Positions 1 through 10,535 of a stretch of 32,280 bases of DNA are shown here, one piece after another (the first letter of the stretch is position 1; each line of letters starts with the position of its first letter). The position numbers and the translations under genes were made by a program. Location: positions 182,813 to 215,092 of the forward strand of contig BFEA01000670.1 of assembly GCA_003427395.1 (NCBI GenBank). The letters are read 5' to 3'. The DNA comes from Chara braunii (taxonomy: Eukaryota > Streptophyta > Charophyceae > Charales > Characeae). Under the pieces are notes generated by a model. That model searched no databases and was not told where the DNA came from. It was given only the letters and a program-made list of their open reading frames with translations.

Positions 1-1080
1 GGGTTACCCTTGGGGGTGTTGGGGTTTGACGAACTCTTTCAGATTTTTTCAATGCTGAAAGTAGTTGCGATTGTGGTGAGCTGAGCTTTTTTTTTTAGGT
101 CATTTCGTCGACTGCTGCCTTTAAAAAGAAAGTTATGGGAGAAGGGGAAGAGAAAGATTGCTTAGAGAGGTGCAGGTTGTGGAGGGGAGAGAATTAGATG
201 GTTGTATAAAGAATTTGAAAAGAGGTGAAGAGACATTTCACAGCCGGTCAGTCGTCAGGCCGTTGTCCACTGCAACTCGACGGAACAGCAAGGCAATCTT
301 GCTCTTCTTTTTTCTTCTGTTATTGTTAAGTAACCAACTTCCTCTTTACTGCATCTACTTCTCCTTGGAGAGAACATGGGAGGAAGAGAAGAATGAGGTG
401 GGGGGAAAGGGGGGAGAGAACATGGGAGGAAGAGAAGAATGAGGTGAGGTGGGGGGAAAGGGGGGAAAGACGGGGAAGAGGGGAAGGGGCGGATGGAAAG
501 TTGTTGGCTTTGTGGACATCATTACACTGTATAGCAATGTCGGTGCAGGTGGTCGTCATTGTTTCCCATTGCTTTGCAGGACGTGGTCTGTAAGGAGAGA
601 GGTCGTTGCCGCGGCACATAATGAACAAGGAAAAAAAAAAAAAGAAAAAAAAAAAAAGGGCAGCGCGTATTGAACTCAACCCGAGGTACAGAAGCAAAGG
701 GTGTTAAAGAAGAGAAAAGAAAAAGAAAAAAAAAAAGACCGGGGACTCCCCAAGTCCCATCTACAATGTACAACAAACTCCTATAGCAAAGTGGGCCACG
801 GATGGAACTCTGCACGCCGATAATTTTTGCTTCCGGAGTGTTCTGGCCTTAAGATTTCGATACCGAGGGCCGGGATTAACCAAAACGGTGGTTTCTAATG
901 AAATGTGTCCGGGCCTACCTGGTGGACACGTGGTTCTTTGTGGGATTAGCTTTTTGGGCAGAAATACTGTGTTGTGGCCGTCGATAGAGCGATGTCGAAC
1001 GGTGTTTGCTTAAAGTGCGGCGCGATCTGTGTTGGAGATTGTCAGAGCACCGCCTTGGTGCCTTTTTTTTACCAACATGC

Positions 1081-1086
<6 letters not shown>
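1..1086. other. No gene recognised; A/T- and purine-rich sequence
   Basis: I see no coding region. Open frames on both strands are low-complexity (Phe/Leu/Ser/Pro or Gly/Glu rich) and come from purine-rich sequence (about 360-500) and A tracts (about 630-740). A two-unit tandem repeat is listed separately. The stretch 740-1080 is ordinary mixed sequence with no motif I recognise. Confidence 0.5.
369..465. repeat. 46-bp tandem duplication, two units
   Basis: The unit starting AGAGAACATGGGAGGAAGAG occurs at 369-414 and again at 415-465. The second copy carries a 5-base insertion (GAGGT). The units read as Gly/Glu-rich frames on one strand and Pro/Ser-rich frames on the other, which explains the spurious open frames here. 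Confidence 0.85.
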
Positions 1087-1163
<77 letters not shown>

Positions 1164-1296
1164 TTACCCTCGATATTTTTGTTTGTTTCCTTGCCGTCCG
1201 CATTTGTATTTTTTGTGCTTTTGCTCTTGGTTCTGGGCACACATACAATCGCGCTAAATGGTAACATGCATGTGCCGCTCGCGCTCGCGCACGCGC

Positions 1297-1345
<49 letters not shown>

Positions 1346-1414
1346 AGTATCGTTCGCCTGTTGTTATCCTTTTCCATTCGCTATGCACTAGGATGGCTAA
1401 AGCTCAAAAGCAGG

Positions 1415-1507
<93 letters not shown>
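1087..1507. repeat. Cluster of three (GA)n microsatellites
   Basis: Three long GA dinucleotide runs lie at about 1087-1159, 1301-1342 and 1432-1507. The last is preceded by a (GT)n run at about 1415-1432. The two spacers, about 140 and 90 bases, contain no recognisable gene. Confidence 0.95.
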
Positions 1508-1511
<4 letters not shown>

Positions 1512-3045
1512 CTTTTAGGCTGTCTGTTGTTATCCTATTGCTATCACTTTCAGGGGCCTGAGGAGGATGGCCAAGGTCAGTCAACGATAGCTCGGTAGCT
1601 CACTGGGCAGGTGGAAGTGGCTGCTCAGTTTCTGCTGCAGCTGGTCGGGATGCATGCAATCATCATAGCTGACATTCATGACTCGATTACTATGATGTCT
1701 ATCAGGTTTGAAAGAACTTCAAGACCCTCGATTACTACGGTAGGCAGCCCTCCCAGGTGTAAGGCATACGATAGGGGGATGTCTATAAGGGCTGAGACTC
1801 TCAACATACCTGTCATAAGAGAAATTCGAGAACCAAATAATCATGACATATCGTCTTCGACATTTTCAAGAATAATCTCGAGTTACCTGGGCCCAGTCAC
1901 CGGTGGATATATCTCAAGACTGTCTTCATTCAAAAAAAAAAAGAGAGAAAAAAAGTAGTGGCTCATCTTCTAACACTTGAAGTGAGGATTATGAGTAAGG
2001 TTTGTGCTCCGTAGTCCTTTTTTTTCTTTTTTTTTTCCCTCAAGCATCCCTGAGTAGCCTATTTTTAGGGGGAGAGGGGTAACAAGAGAAACCTCCAATT
2101 CTTATCAGCACCCCTAGCAATTACTTGGGTTGTTTCTTGAAAAAAAAAAAGAAAAAAAAAGAAAAAAAAAAAGAAAAGAAAGAGAAACCTCCAATAATTG
2201 GCTCTCTGCTGTAGATGGCTCCAATCTACTATTCGTGTGGAGCAACACCAACTCGACAACGGGTCCAGCATCCCAATTACACATCAGGAGCCAATCCAGA
2301 AATCATAGTAGATGATACCCGAAGAGCGACATTGATTGCCCTCTTACGGAGGGATTAACTGCCCTTCAGTCGTTTGAAATGAGTGGCCATCAGTCGTGGA
2401 AAAGGCTGATTCTATATGTGAGCACCATTCAAGGAGAGAGCTGAGAGAGCGGGGGTCAAATGGTACAAGCAGAAGATGAAACATTACGCCTCCGGTCGTG
2501 CAAAAGTCAAGCATACAAAAGCCAGCGGAGGGATTGCAGGGAGAGCAATGGGAGGCCAGAGCAAAAAACCACCCAAGTACATAGCAATGCAAGTTACGCA
2601 ACCTCCGAGGGGAGATATCTTCAATAACGCAAAGCACCCCTCCCAACTGTAAGGCATGCGATCAATTTAGCAGTCAAATCTCCCTCAGATCAAGGTCATA
2701 GTAGAGAGATGTATGTCAATCTTCAGAGCCACGAACGAGAGAGCAAAATAGAAAGATCTTTTTTTTTTTTTTTTTTTTTTTTTTTNTTTTTTTTTTTTTT
2801 TTTTTTTTTTTTTGCAAAATAGAAAGATTAAATGACAGAGATTGTGTTTGTGAGTGTGAAAAGGGAATGGAAAGGCATTCGACAAGTGGCGCATGCGAAC
2901 AGCGAGCTATCGTCTTCACCCCAAACGCCCAGTCACTATAGCTGCATTTGGACTGAAAGTTGCCCCAAAAAATACAGCTATAATGATCCAGCGCTGTATT
3001 CGGGTGAAGACGGTAGCATGCGAAGAGGAGTTTAACACCTGCATG
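1508..3045. other. No gene recognised; poly-A/T tracts and one ambiguous base
   Basis: No homologous coding region is recognised. A-rich runs lie at about 1930-1955 and 2140-2185. A T run at about 2760-2813 contains an ambiguous base at 2786. Two short related stretches (about 1748-1790 and 2638-2680, sharing TGTAAGGCAT) suggest an old dispersed repeat. A perfect 10-bp inverted repeat, GGTAGCATGC (3012-3021) and GCATGCTACC (3041-3050), lies at the right end. Confidence 0.5.
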
Positions 3046-3784
3046 CTACCTTCTTACCCCGAAAAAAAAACGTACATACGTTGTGCAACAAATTTTTTGA
3101 GGTACAACTTTTCCAGGGCGGCCCTTTACGGGGTACGTATTTGAATACATGTTTTTATTTTTTTATTATTATTTTTTTAATATAAAACACACCCCCACCA
3201 GTGCTAGTGGTGCTGATAACAGCAGACACCACTAGCACCAGGGGAGAGGCTCCATCTACTGTGGGGAGCATCACCTGCTGGAAAACGGGTCCAACGTCCC
3301 ATATACAGACTGAATTCGGAGTATATCAGAGAAACAAATGCGGGATATTCTTGCCAGCATTGATTACCCTGGGATCCAGGGGATTGATGTACTTACATCG
3401 TATTTGAATTTTGGGTTATGAGAGGGCGTCCCTGGAATGTAAGAGAGGACCCCAGACTCATCTCTTTGAGTGGAAATATATGCTGATTTTGGTGGGGGGG
3501 GGGGAAAATAAATGGATGTTCTACTTTGTACCCCCGCCCCCCCCCTCTCAAATTTGGTCGCAAATTTCAACAATACCCTCAGGGAAAAGATGTTTGTATT
3601 ATGGTTACCAGCCCGTACATGTGGAGGCCCCCGGGCCGACCTTCGTACATTCGGGCAATCGAGGCCCAGTTTGGGAATCAAACCTGAAGCGGTTCGGCCC
3701 CCACCAAAAATGATTTTGGGGCCTAAAAAATATTTCTGTGTTTGAATCTTTTTTTGCGAGTTCTTTATGATGTGAAGTACATGC

Positions 3785-3844
3785 CTATAAATTTTGAATT
3801 CATTTTGCTTAGCCAAAAAAAACGAAAAATGGCCAAAGATGGCG
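3785..3844 (+). repeat. Dispersed ~60-bp repeat, copy 1
   Basis: A stretch beginning CTATAAATTTT and running through AAGCCAAAAAAAA to GCCAAAGATGG recurs at 5731-5790 in the same orientation with several substitutions. Both copies are followed by pyrimidine-rich sequence. Function is unknown; it is probably part of a larger decayed repeat. Confidence 0.6.
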
Positions 3845-4210
3845 GTGTCAAAACGTGCTCGCCCACTCACTTTTTTTTTTTTTTTTTCCTCTTTTCACTT
3901 TCTGTTTTCACTTTATTTGGGGGCCAAAACAATTTTATTATTATTATGTTTCATTTTTTAAATGGGTTTTCTTTTTTTTTATGTTTCTTTATAAAAGCCG
4001 GGAAGCGGGCCCGGCGTCCCTTACAAAATTAAGTGGGGCCCTGAGTGGGCGAGGCATCACCGGCCAAGCACATCGTGGGCACCACTAGATTACACCCCAC
4101 AGGCAACTCCACAACCGACTCCACAGCCCTAACTACTAACGAGTCCACAAAATTTATCATCAAAATCTAAGTTCATCACTAAGAAGCTCTATTCACAGCA
4201 GTCGTTCTTA

Positions 4211-4666
4211 GGGGCTCGTTAGACACTCCTCGGGCGCCTAAAGTCCCCGAGGAATTGCTCGTTCCACTTATCCTTGGGGGTGCAGTCGGAAAAAAAAAGG
4301 TGAAAACACTCCGAAGGAAATTCCTCGGGCTCCGAGGATTCCCCAGCCATTTCTCCCTTTTGCCCAAGGGACCTCGTGAGGTCCCTTGGGCAAAAGGAAT
4401 CCGCTTTTCACGGAGAGGAGCGGGCACACGCATAGAGAGATGTCACAACCGAGAATCTGGATCGTGGCGGCACCCTATTGGCTGAAGGCAGTAAGCACAT
4501 TTGTTTTTGTTTTTTTTCCTTTTTTCTTTTCTGACATTGCTCCAAGGAAACGTCCTCGGGCAACGTCCCCGAGGACAGGTGGAACGAAGGGCCCAAATTT
4601 CCTTTTGACTAAAAGGAATTTTTCCTCGGGCTCCGAGGACGCCCCAAGGAGTGTCTAACGAGCCCC
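4211..4666. mobile_element. Tourist-like (PIF/Harbinger type) MITE, 456 bp
   Basis: The ends are a perfect 20-bp terminal inverted repeat: GGGGCTCGTTAGACACTCCT at 4211-4230, with its reverse complement at 4647-4666. The direct trinucleotide TTA flanks the element on both sides (4208-4210 and 4667-4669). A GGG start and TTA target duplication are the hallmarks of PIF/Harbinger and Tourist elements. There is no coding capacity, so movement would need a transposase from elsewhere. The interior is rich in further inverted repeats, including a perfect 42-bp hairpin at 4356-4397. Confidence 0.85.
4356..4397. repeat. Perfect 20-bp-arm hairpin inside the MITE
   Basis: The left arm, CCTTTTGCCCAAGGGACCTC (4356-4375), and its exact reverse complement (4378-4397) are separated by only two bases. 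It would extrude as a cruciform or fold as a very stable RNA stem if transcribed. Confidence 0.9.
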
Positions 4667-4669
4667 TTA

Positions 4670-5371
4670 GAGCACCAGTACTCGGCCCAGCTATCGGCCG
4701 CGGAAAAAAATAGAGTAGAAACGTTTCTAGTTGGATGAATTTGGGCGCTCCTGTAGTGTTCCGTACGTTTCCTAAAATCGCGTAGCGTTAACGGGCACGA
4801 CTTTAGGAAGTACTGGTGGTTTAACTGCCAGTGTATGAATACCTGCCGACAACCCTAATTTAGGGGCCCCAATTCCACAATCCCATGTTCTAGAAGAAAC
4901 CAATCAACCAGATTCAGAAACCCCACCAGGACCAAGAAAGCGTCAACCAACCCTCGTTCCACTGATCAGCCAACAATTATTTGGATTGACGTCCCAAAGG
5001 ATGAAGTACGAAGGTCTGAAACTAATGTGGAATTCGCACTGATCTACCCTCAAAACCTAATTAACAAAGACAGTCGCACCAATTTCAACTCTATACCTTA
5101 GTATAGGCTTATAAATTGCAATCTTCCTTCTATGCACAGACTTTTTGGCTCCTCCATCTATGTTGGGAAGTTTAACGCGGTCGAACTTTGATAAGCAGGG
5201 TAGTTAAGCGAAGACCGTCCAGGATGGCAGACTCGGTGGGGGAGGCAGCATCAAGCCCAACATCTCCGATGATCCCCACTACATCGTTTGCACCACACCT
5301 CACTGGTGGCGGGGAGTCGGTGAGAAACAAGCGATCAAGCCGAAGGAAAACAGCAGTCGTGTGAACAAGAT
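4670..5371. other. No gene recognised
   Basis: Mixed sequence without a recognisable domain. The minus frame at 5172-5399 (75 codons) has normal amino-acid composition but matches nothing I know, and it lies next to a tandem repeat. I do not call it a gene. Confidence 0.4.
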
Positions 5372-5546
5372 GAAGCAGCCGACGAGGAAGAGCAACCACG
5401 AATCCGCTTCACCAGCTTGAATCTTCAGAACCAAACACAACCATCATCATTGAAGCACAAGCAGCCGACGTAGAAGAGCGACCGCAGATCCGCTTTGCCA
5501 ACTTAAATCTTCAGAACCAAACATGACTTTCATCTTTGAAGCACAC
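5372..5546 (+). repeat. ~89-bp tandem duplication, two diverged units
   Basis: Units at about 5372-5460 and 5461-5546 share GCAGCCGACG, AAGAGC, ATCCGCTT, AATCTTCAGAACCAAACA and TTTGAAGCACA-type segments in the same order. They differ by scattered substitutions. The short frames across them are not convincing genes. Confidence 0.8.
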
Positions 5547-5730
5547 AACTTGAAATCTGGACTACCCACCATAAGTCTCATGGTAAGCACGACCATCATG
5601 GCAAGCACACCCATGCAACAGGCTGCTCCAGTTCTGCTCCAGGCAACGAGGAAGCAGGAGTACCCTGCGCTCACTTCATATCAACAACCGGAGGGCGAAG
5701 CCCCCGATCAGCTCATGTGAGACACACATC

Positions 5731-5790
5731 TATAAATTTTCAGGGCATTCAACTAAGCCAAAAAAAAAAAGAAAAATCGCCAAAGATGGC
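5731..5790 (+). repeat. Dispersed ~60-bp repeat, copy 2
   Basis: Second copy of the repeat at 3785-3844, sharing CTATAAATTTT, AAGCCAAAAAAAA and GCCAAAGATGG. It is followed by T-rich sequence up to about 5975. Confidence 0.6.
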
Positions 5791-6189
5791 CGGCCGCCCA
5801 TGCACTGATTTTAATTCTCTCTTCATTTTTTTTAATTTTTTATTTTCCGTATTTTTTCTTTTCTTTCAAATTTGGTAAAGAATTAGGATGTAACGCTGAG
5901 GCAAATGTTGTTCAGTTTCTTTTTCTGCATAATATATAAGTTTATTCAGTTTTTTTTTTTTTTTTTCTTTTTCTTTTTCTGTGTTCGCGTTCAGCCCGAA
6001 CGACCAAACACGTCTATAGGGGGGGGGGAGAACACTCGGGCATACGGGTTCGGCCGAACGCCGGCGACGATGGTTTGTATTGCGTTGTTCTTCGACTTCT
6101 TCTTCTTTTTTTTTTTTCTTTTTTTTTTTTTTTTACGTTTTCTAAAAGAGTGAAAAATATCTCAAATGCTACAGACTTTGAATACAAAG

Positions 6190-6218
6190 TATGTATGTTG
6201 TATTCCAATACAACGTAC
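6190..6218. repeat. Small inverted repeat within a CGTACATACG-type cluster
   Basis: ATGTATGTTGTATT and AATACAACGTACAT form an inverted pair around two bases, with one G/T difference. Related CATACGTTGT words recur just downstream and at about 3070-3082. This cluster supplies the possible right terminus of the 3046-6330 block. Confidence 0.6.
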
Positions 6219-6330
6219 ATACGTTGTTTTGACCATACGTTGTATTAAAAAAAAAAGAGCGATTTCTAAAAGTCTAATTTTTATAGGTAATTCGTACGTA
6301 CGTGTTTTTTTCCCGGGGTAAAGAGGGTAG

Positions 6331-6679
6331 TTTCTTTTCAAAACTCAAAGTAATTATGCCATTAAATTTGCACCGGGCTCCAGAGGCCACATTTTTACAT
6401 CAAACTTACTCAAGTAGGGTTCCCCGATTTGTCACAAAAACCTAAAGCTGCCAGGCGGTGAATCACTTTCAGCAGCTGGTAAATAGTGTACATGTTTTTC
6501 AATGGACATCTTTTTCAACAGGACAGGAAAGGCGGTGTGATGCACAGAGTAGGGAAAGAGAAGGAGGGCCCAGTGGTACGTTTTCATTCAAAGTAAGTAC
6601 GTTTTTATTTGCTCCACAATGCGCTCAGTGTGTTCAACGGAGAAGTAATTTTTTTTTATATGGAGGCCCCCCAAAGTCA
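6331..6679. other. No gene recognised
   Basis: Mixed sequence without a domain I recognise. The plus frame from 6458 runs on into the foldback element and has no support as a gene. Confidence 0.4.
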
Positions 6680-7027
6680 AAAAATTCTCAAACAACCGTG
6701 GAGTACCAACCTAAGAGCCTCGTTCGACACCACTTGAAAATACTTGAGTTTCAAGTGCACACTAGAAGAGAAATTGTGACTAGTTTACACTTACTCGATT
6801 TATAGTTCCATGTACACTTGAGGAAAACCTTGAACAGGATCGCTGCACTTGAAAACGGAAAGTGCAGGCTGTTCAAGGGTTTCCTCAAGTGTACATGGAG
6901 CCATAAATCGAGTAAGTGTAAACTAATCACAATTTCTCTTCTAGTGTGCACTTGAAACTCAGGTATTTTCCAGTGGTGTCGAATGAGGCTCTTAGTGTTG
7001 TACTTCATGGTAGTTTGAGGGTTTTTT
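6680..7027. mobile_element. Foldback element / long hairpin MITE (~350 bp)
   Basis: Almost the whole segment is an inverted repeat. The left arm is about 6680-6850, the right arm about 6860-7027, and the loop is about 9 bases (around 6851-6859). Paired landmarks include GCACACTAGAAGAGAAATTGTGA, written in pieces GCACACTAGAAG and AGAAATTGTGA, and TACACTTACTCGATTTAT with their reverse complements. Translation of both strands gives nearly the same peptide (FQVHTRREIV, SLHLLDL), confirming the symmetry. Arms differ by scattered substitutions. No transposase is present. A transcript would be a roughly 170-bp duplex, a possible small-RNA precursor. Confidence 0.85.
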
Positions 7028-7070
7028 AACGGCTTGACCAATCCTGCACCAGGATCGCCTGCTGGGAAAA

Positions 7071-7105
7071 AACAAACAAACAAACAAACAAACAAACAAA
7101 CAAAC
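7071..7105 (+). repeat. (CAAA)n microsatellite
   Basis: About eight AAAC/CAAA units beside the foldback element. On the opposite strand it reads as the Phe/Val/Cys-rich peptide of a false open frame. Confidence 0.9.
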
Positions 7106-7690
7106 AGCCCCAGTTGGAGTGCTGGCCGTATCCACTGGCATTTTAACTCAAGTGTACCTTGAGTTCAAGTGCAATTTTGCCCCAGTGGCACTTGAGTTTC
7201 AAGTATTCACACTTGAGAGCAGGAAAAGTGAAAAATTACGGCGGGGTCACTATGGTAGGGAGGGGTGGAACGAATAATTTTCCGTCTACCCTTTAGTTCA
7301 AGTGGTCTGGAAGGAGGCCTAAGGGTCAGATCCCACTACCCTGGATTATTCATTTTTCACCCTCGATTACGAAGATCAACGGTCAGAAATGATCAATAGC
7401 GGCTAGTGGGATCTGCCCCTAACCCACCTAACACGGTGGATAGATGACCCTGGATCCCCCTAAACAAGGCGCTCCATGCGCAAATGCCAACGTGGCTGTC
7501 TACGGTGACAAGATGAGGGGACCACGGTTCACACTCGGCACAAAAGAGGAAACAGGTGAGTGCGCGCGGCGCGGCGGAGTGCACCCTCTCCTCCTTCGGG
7601 GGCTACTGTACGTCCCACTTGCACGAATTAAGAGATACTGACCGTAGATAGCCAAGATCAACGGCCGAAATCTCCTAATTTGCGCAGGTG
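7106..7690. other. No gene recognised; ACTTGAG-rich sequence
   Basis: CACTTGAGTT, TCAAGTG and similar words recur between 7140 and 7310 and resemble the arms of the neighbouring foldback element, so this may be a decayed relative. From 7320 to 7690 nothing is recognised except a TTCACACTCGGC word at about 7528 related to the compound repeat further right. Confidence 0.45.
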
Positions 7691-7790
7691 TGACCTCGCC
7701 CCGGGACATTCGTAAAAATTGGAACGATACGGAGAAGAGTAGCACGGCTGATGCGCAAGCATTTGACACGCACAAATCGAGAAATGGTCC
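7691..7790 (+). pseudogene. U6 snRNA pseudogene, copy 1
   Basis: The segment follows U6 spliceosomal RNA from end to end: a CCGGGACATTCG 5' part, AAAATTGGAACGATAC, GAGAAGAGTAGCA for the conserved GAGAAGATTAGCA region, a disturbed CTGATGCGCAAGCA region, and GACACGCACAAATCGAGAAA plus TGGTCC at the end. The ACAGAGA-like box reads ACGGAGA, and several conserved positions are changed, so it is unlikely to be functional. An A-rich stretch follows, as expected for a retroposed copy. I see no convincing upstream USE or TATA. Confidence 0.8.
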
Positions 7791-7849
7791 CCTGCGCAAG
7801 AAAAAGAAAAGAACAAAAAAAGCCCCAGAAGTACGCCTATTTCCTTTCT

Positions 7850-8060
7850 CTCTTTCTCTCACACACACACACGCACACACACAGCGGTGTGGTGCGTGGA
7901 GAGTCCCGTTCACACTCGGCCCAAAAACGAACCGGTCTCTCTATCATACTCTGTCTCTCTCTCTCTCTACACACACACGCTCGCTCGCTCACTCACACAG
8001 CGGTGCGGTGCGTGGAGGCTCCCGTTCACACTCGGCCCCAAAACGAATAGGTTTCTCTCT

Positions 8061-8121
<61 letters not shown>

Positions 8122-8219
8122 GACACACACACACTCACTCTCGCTCTCACCCACTCACTCACGCACTCACTCAGGTGCGTGGAGAGTCGAGTTCACACTC
8201 GGCCCCAAAACGAAATAGG

Positions 8220-8304
<85 letters not shown>

Positions 8305-8371
8305 CGCGCTCACACAGTCCTGTGGTGGGTGGAGAGTCCCGTTCACTCTCGGCCCAAAAAGCGAAATAGGT
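7850..8371 (+). repeat. Compound repeat: unique ~45-bp core alternating with CT/CA microsatellites
   Basis: A core reading GTGCGTGGAGAGTCCCGTTC, then ACACTCGGCCC and AAAACGAA, occurs four times at about 7890, 8006, 8174 and 8328. Each of the first three is followed by (CT)n then (CA)n of variable length. Unit spacing is roughly 115, 170 and 150 bp, so the variation lies mostly in the microsatellites. The long frames here (up to about 300 codons) are Ser/Leu and His/Thr repeats produced by this array and are not genes. Confidence 0.9.
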
Positions 8372-8690
8372 GGGTTCGCCCGCCGTGGCGAAGTGCACCC
8401 ACCCTCTCTCTCTCTCTGTGTGCCACCCTACATCCCTCCTTTCCTCCTCCCTCCGTCCATTGGTCGATTCGTTTAGGCCTGCAACTACATTTCTCGTTGG
8501 GGTGCTATGGGCCTGGCTCCACTGCTCTCGACATTCACAAAAGACAAAAATCACGGCGGTGTATTTTCTATGTTCTACTGGAAGATTCACTCGCATTTTG
8601 CACATTTCGAGAGTAGTGGAGCAAGGCCCTATGTTGCAAGTGGGACAGGATTTGTGCACGGCCGCTATCGGAGGGAGTAGGCGGCGGTCA
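8372..8690. other. No gene recognised
   Basis: Mixed sequence between the compound repeat and the purine-rich tract; no RNA gene or domain seen. Confidence 0.4.
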
Positions 8691-9713
8691 TGCCGGGAAA
8701 TGGGGAGAGGGAGGGGTGAAATGAACACTTGGGGGGGGGGGTCAGGTGGCTGGTCAGGCAGAGAGGAGAAGAGAGGAGAAGGACGCCGTCGAAGTGTCGA
8801 CGGTCTGGAGTAGCAGGAGAAGGAGGAAGGGGGAGGGGGAGGATGCGGGATCAGGAGGATGAGAGCGTCATAATTTTGTCGGTCAGTATGGGATGGGGGG
8901 ACAGAGGAAGCAGAGGGAGAGTCACTGGGTCGGGATAGGGTGAAGCATGCAAGGTAAGTTTGCGGCCGTCAAGAAGGGGTTTTGGAGAAGGGAGACGTCG
9001 AGTAGGGTCATCGAGTAGATGGGAGGTGGATGGAGGTCGGGGGACCCAATTTGTGAAGAAAGGGATGGGCAGCGCGGATTGGCAGGGGGGGGTTCGGAAT
9101 GATGTGGGATGAGGAGGAAGAGGAGGAGGAGGAGGAGGAGGAGGTCGGACTGCCAGCCAAATCAAAGTGAGGATGTAGGGACCGATGAAGTGCAGGGGCA
9201 ACAGGGTAAGAAATGCAGATCGTGGATTGGGATCCGGACAAGGTAGGGAAGAAGAGACTGCAAGGGTGGAAAGAGGGGCTCAGCGTGGAGGGAGGGGAAC
9301 ACATTGTATGGGAAGGAAAGAGATGGACAATGACGAAAGGCCTGAATCATGGGAGGGATAGGGTAAATGTGGATATGCTGGTGATGGAGTGAGGGCAATG
9401 GAGAGGGAAAGAGCGACAGACGAAGGAAGAGAGGAAAGGACGTACCAGATCCGCAGGGGCGATATCGAGTAATGGAGGGGTAGGAGCTCGGAGAGGATGC
9501 CAGGGGAGTAGAGACAGGAGTGCTGAAAGACGGGGAAGGAGAGAAGAGGATGGGGAAAAGTGGATTAGGGGAGGGAAGATCGGGAGGGGGGATGAAGGGG
9601 GTACGAATTGCAAGATGGAATCGAACAGGCGGGACGGAGGGAATCAAGGAACAAGGGGGGAGAGAGAGAGAGAGGGCATTTGGCGGTCGTTAATGACCGG
9701 CCGCACCCCCTGG

Positions 9714-9780
<67 letters not shown>

Positions 9781-9860
9781 AGTAAGAGGAGGGTAAGAGT
9801 GAGAGAGGACGAGATGGGAGAGGGACAGGGCAGAAAGAGATCCCACTGGGACAGTGATCT
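8690..9860 (+). repeat. ~1.1-kb purine-rich (G/A) strand
   Basis: The plus strand is strongly enriched for G and A over more than a kilobase. It includes a GGA/GAG triplet run at about 9109-9143 and a (GA)n run at about 9717-9775. Minus-strand open frames here are Pro/Ser/Leu-rich translations of CT-rich sequence and have no domain. A short mixed stretch with an inverted GGTCGTTAATGACC word lies at about 9684-9697. Confidence 0.8.
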
Positions 9861-10383
9861 TCGGGCGGGCTATTGTCGTCTCTTCATGGAGCCACGCCCA
9901 TCCTCACTCTCAAGTCCCGCCCTAAAGTATTCTAAATTTGAAAAGATAAAAGAAAGAGAAAAAAAAACAAAGATCATGACGAAATATTGATCGTGCGATA
10001 TTACTAACTACGTCTTCTTTGAGCTCTTCTCCTCTAGCATGCACCTTTTTTTTTTTTTTGGGTCCCTTTTGCTCATTTGTGTGCTGCTCTGTTGTCATTG
10101 TCTCTTCTCATCTGGAGTCTTTCTTTTTTCTTTTTGTTCCTTTTTTTTGTCTTTTTCGGTGGACCACATCAGATATTAAACTGATGAAAATAATAATAAA
10201 AAAAAAGATATTAAACTGATCAGAAGTGGGAGTCTATTTGCTCCTCCCGTCACTCCATTGCTATCATACCTTTGTTTTTTCTCTCCCCTTCCCCCCCCCC
10301 TCCTCCTTAATTTGGATCTCCATTCTACGGTAGGGGTTCCCCCCCCCCCCCCCCTTCTAAACCCTAATTTGAATCTCCATTTC
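9861..10383. other. No gene recognised; poly-T and poly-C tracts
   Basis: T runs at about 10047-10060 and 10120-10150, C runs at about 10291-10300 and 10340-10354, and A-rich sequence around 9940-9975 and 10190-10210. Nothing coding is recognisable. Confidence 0.45.
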
Positions 10384-10535
10384 TGACGTCAACAGCAAAT
10401 GCTCATCAGCCCTGGGTTGGGGATGTTGCCAGACCGGGGTTGTTGACGGCAACAGCAAATGCTCATCTCCCCTCTTTCATATTTTGCGCATGCCGGGGTT
10501 GTTGACGGCAACAGCAAATGCTCATCAGCCCTGTG
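10384..10535 (+). repeat. ~60-bp tandem repeat, three units
   Basis: TGACGTCAACAGC or TGACGGCAACAGC followed by AAATGCTCATC starts at 10384, 10444 and 10503. The later units are preceded by CCGGGGTTGT. Periods are 60 and 59 bases; the middle unit is the most diverged. Confidence 0.9.

Larger units (their letters stand above)
3046..6330. mobile_element. Possible TIR-bounded repeat block (non-autonomous DNA element?)
   Basis: The sequence at 3046-3080 (CTACC, then TTACCCCG, an A run and CGTACATACG) recurs as an imperfect inverted copy at 6293-6330 (CGTACGTACG, a T run, then CGGGGTAA and GGTAG). Such termini about 3.3 kb apart could be the inverted ends of a DNA transposon. No transposase frame is recognisable inside and I see no clear target-site duplication. 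The block also contains a nested MITE, a tandem duplication and a pair of dispersed 60-bp repeats. The pairing could instead be coincidental copies of a smaller repeat. Confidence 0.3.

Noticed and set aside
3364-3870. 168-codon minus-strand frame
   Set aside because: Ordinary composition but no recognisable domain and it crosses C/G runs and a dispersed repeat; not supported as a gene.
7690-8616. 308-codon plus-strand open frame
   Set aside because: It is Ser/Leu and His/Thr repeats from (CT)n/(CA)n arrays and starts inside a U6 pseudogene; no domain.
8851-9647. Several Pro/Ser/Leu-rich minus-strand frames, up to 161 codons
   Set aside because: All are the pyrimidine complement of a purine-rich tract with no conserved motif.
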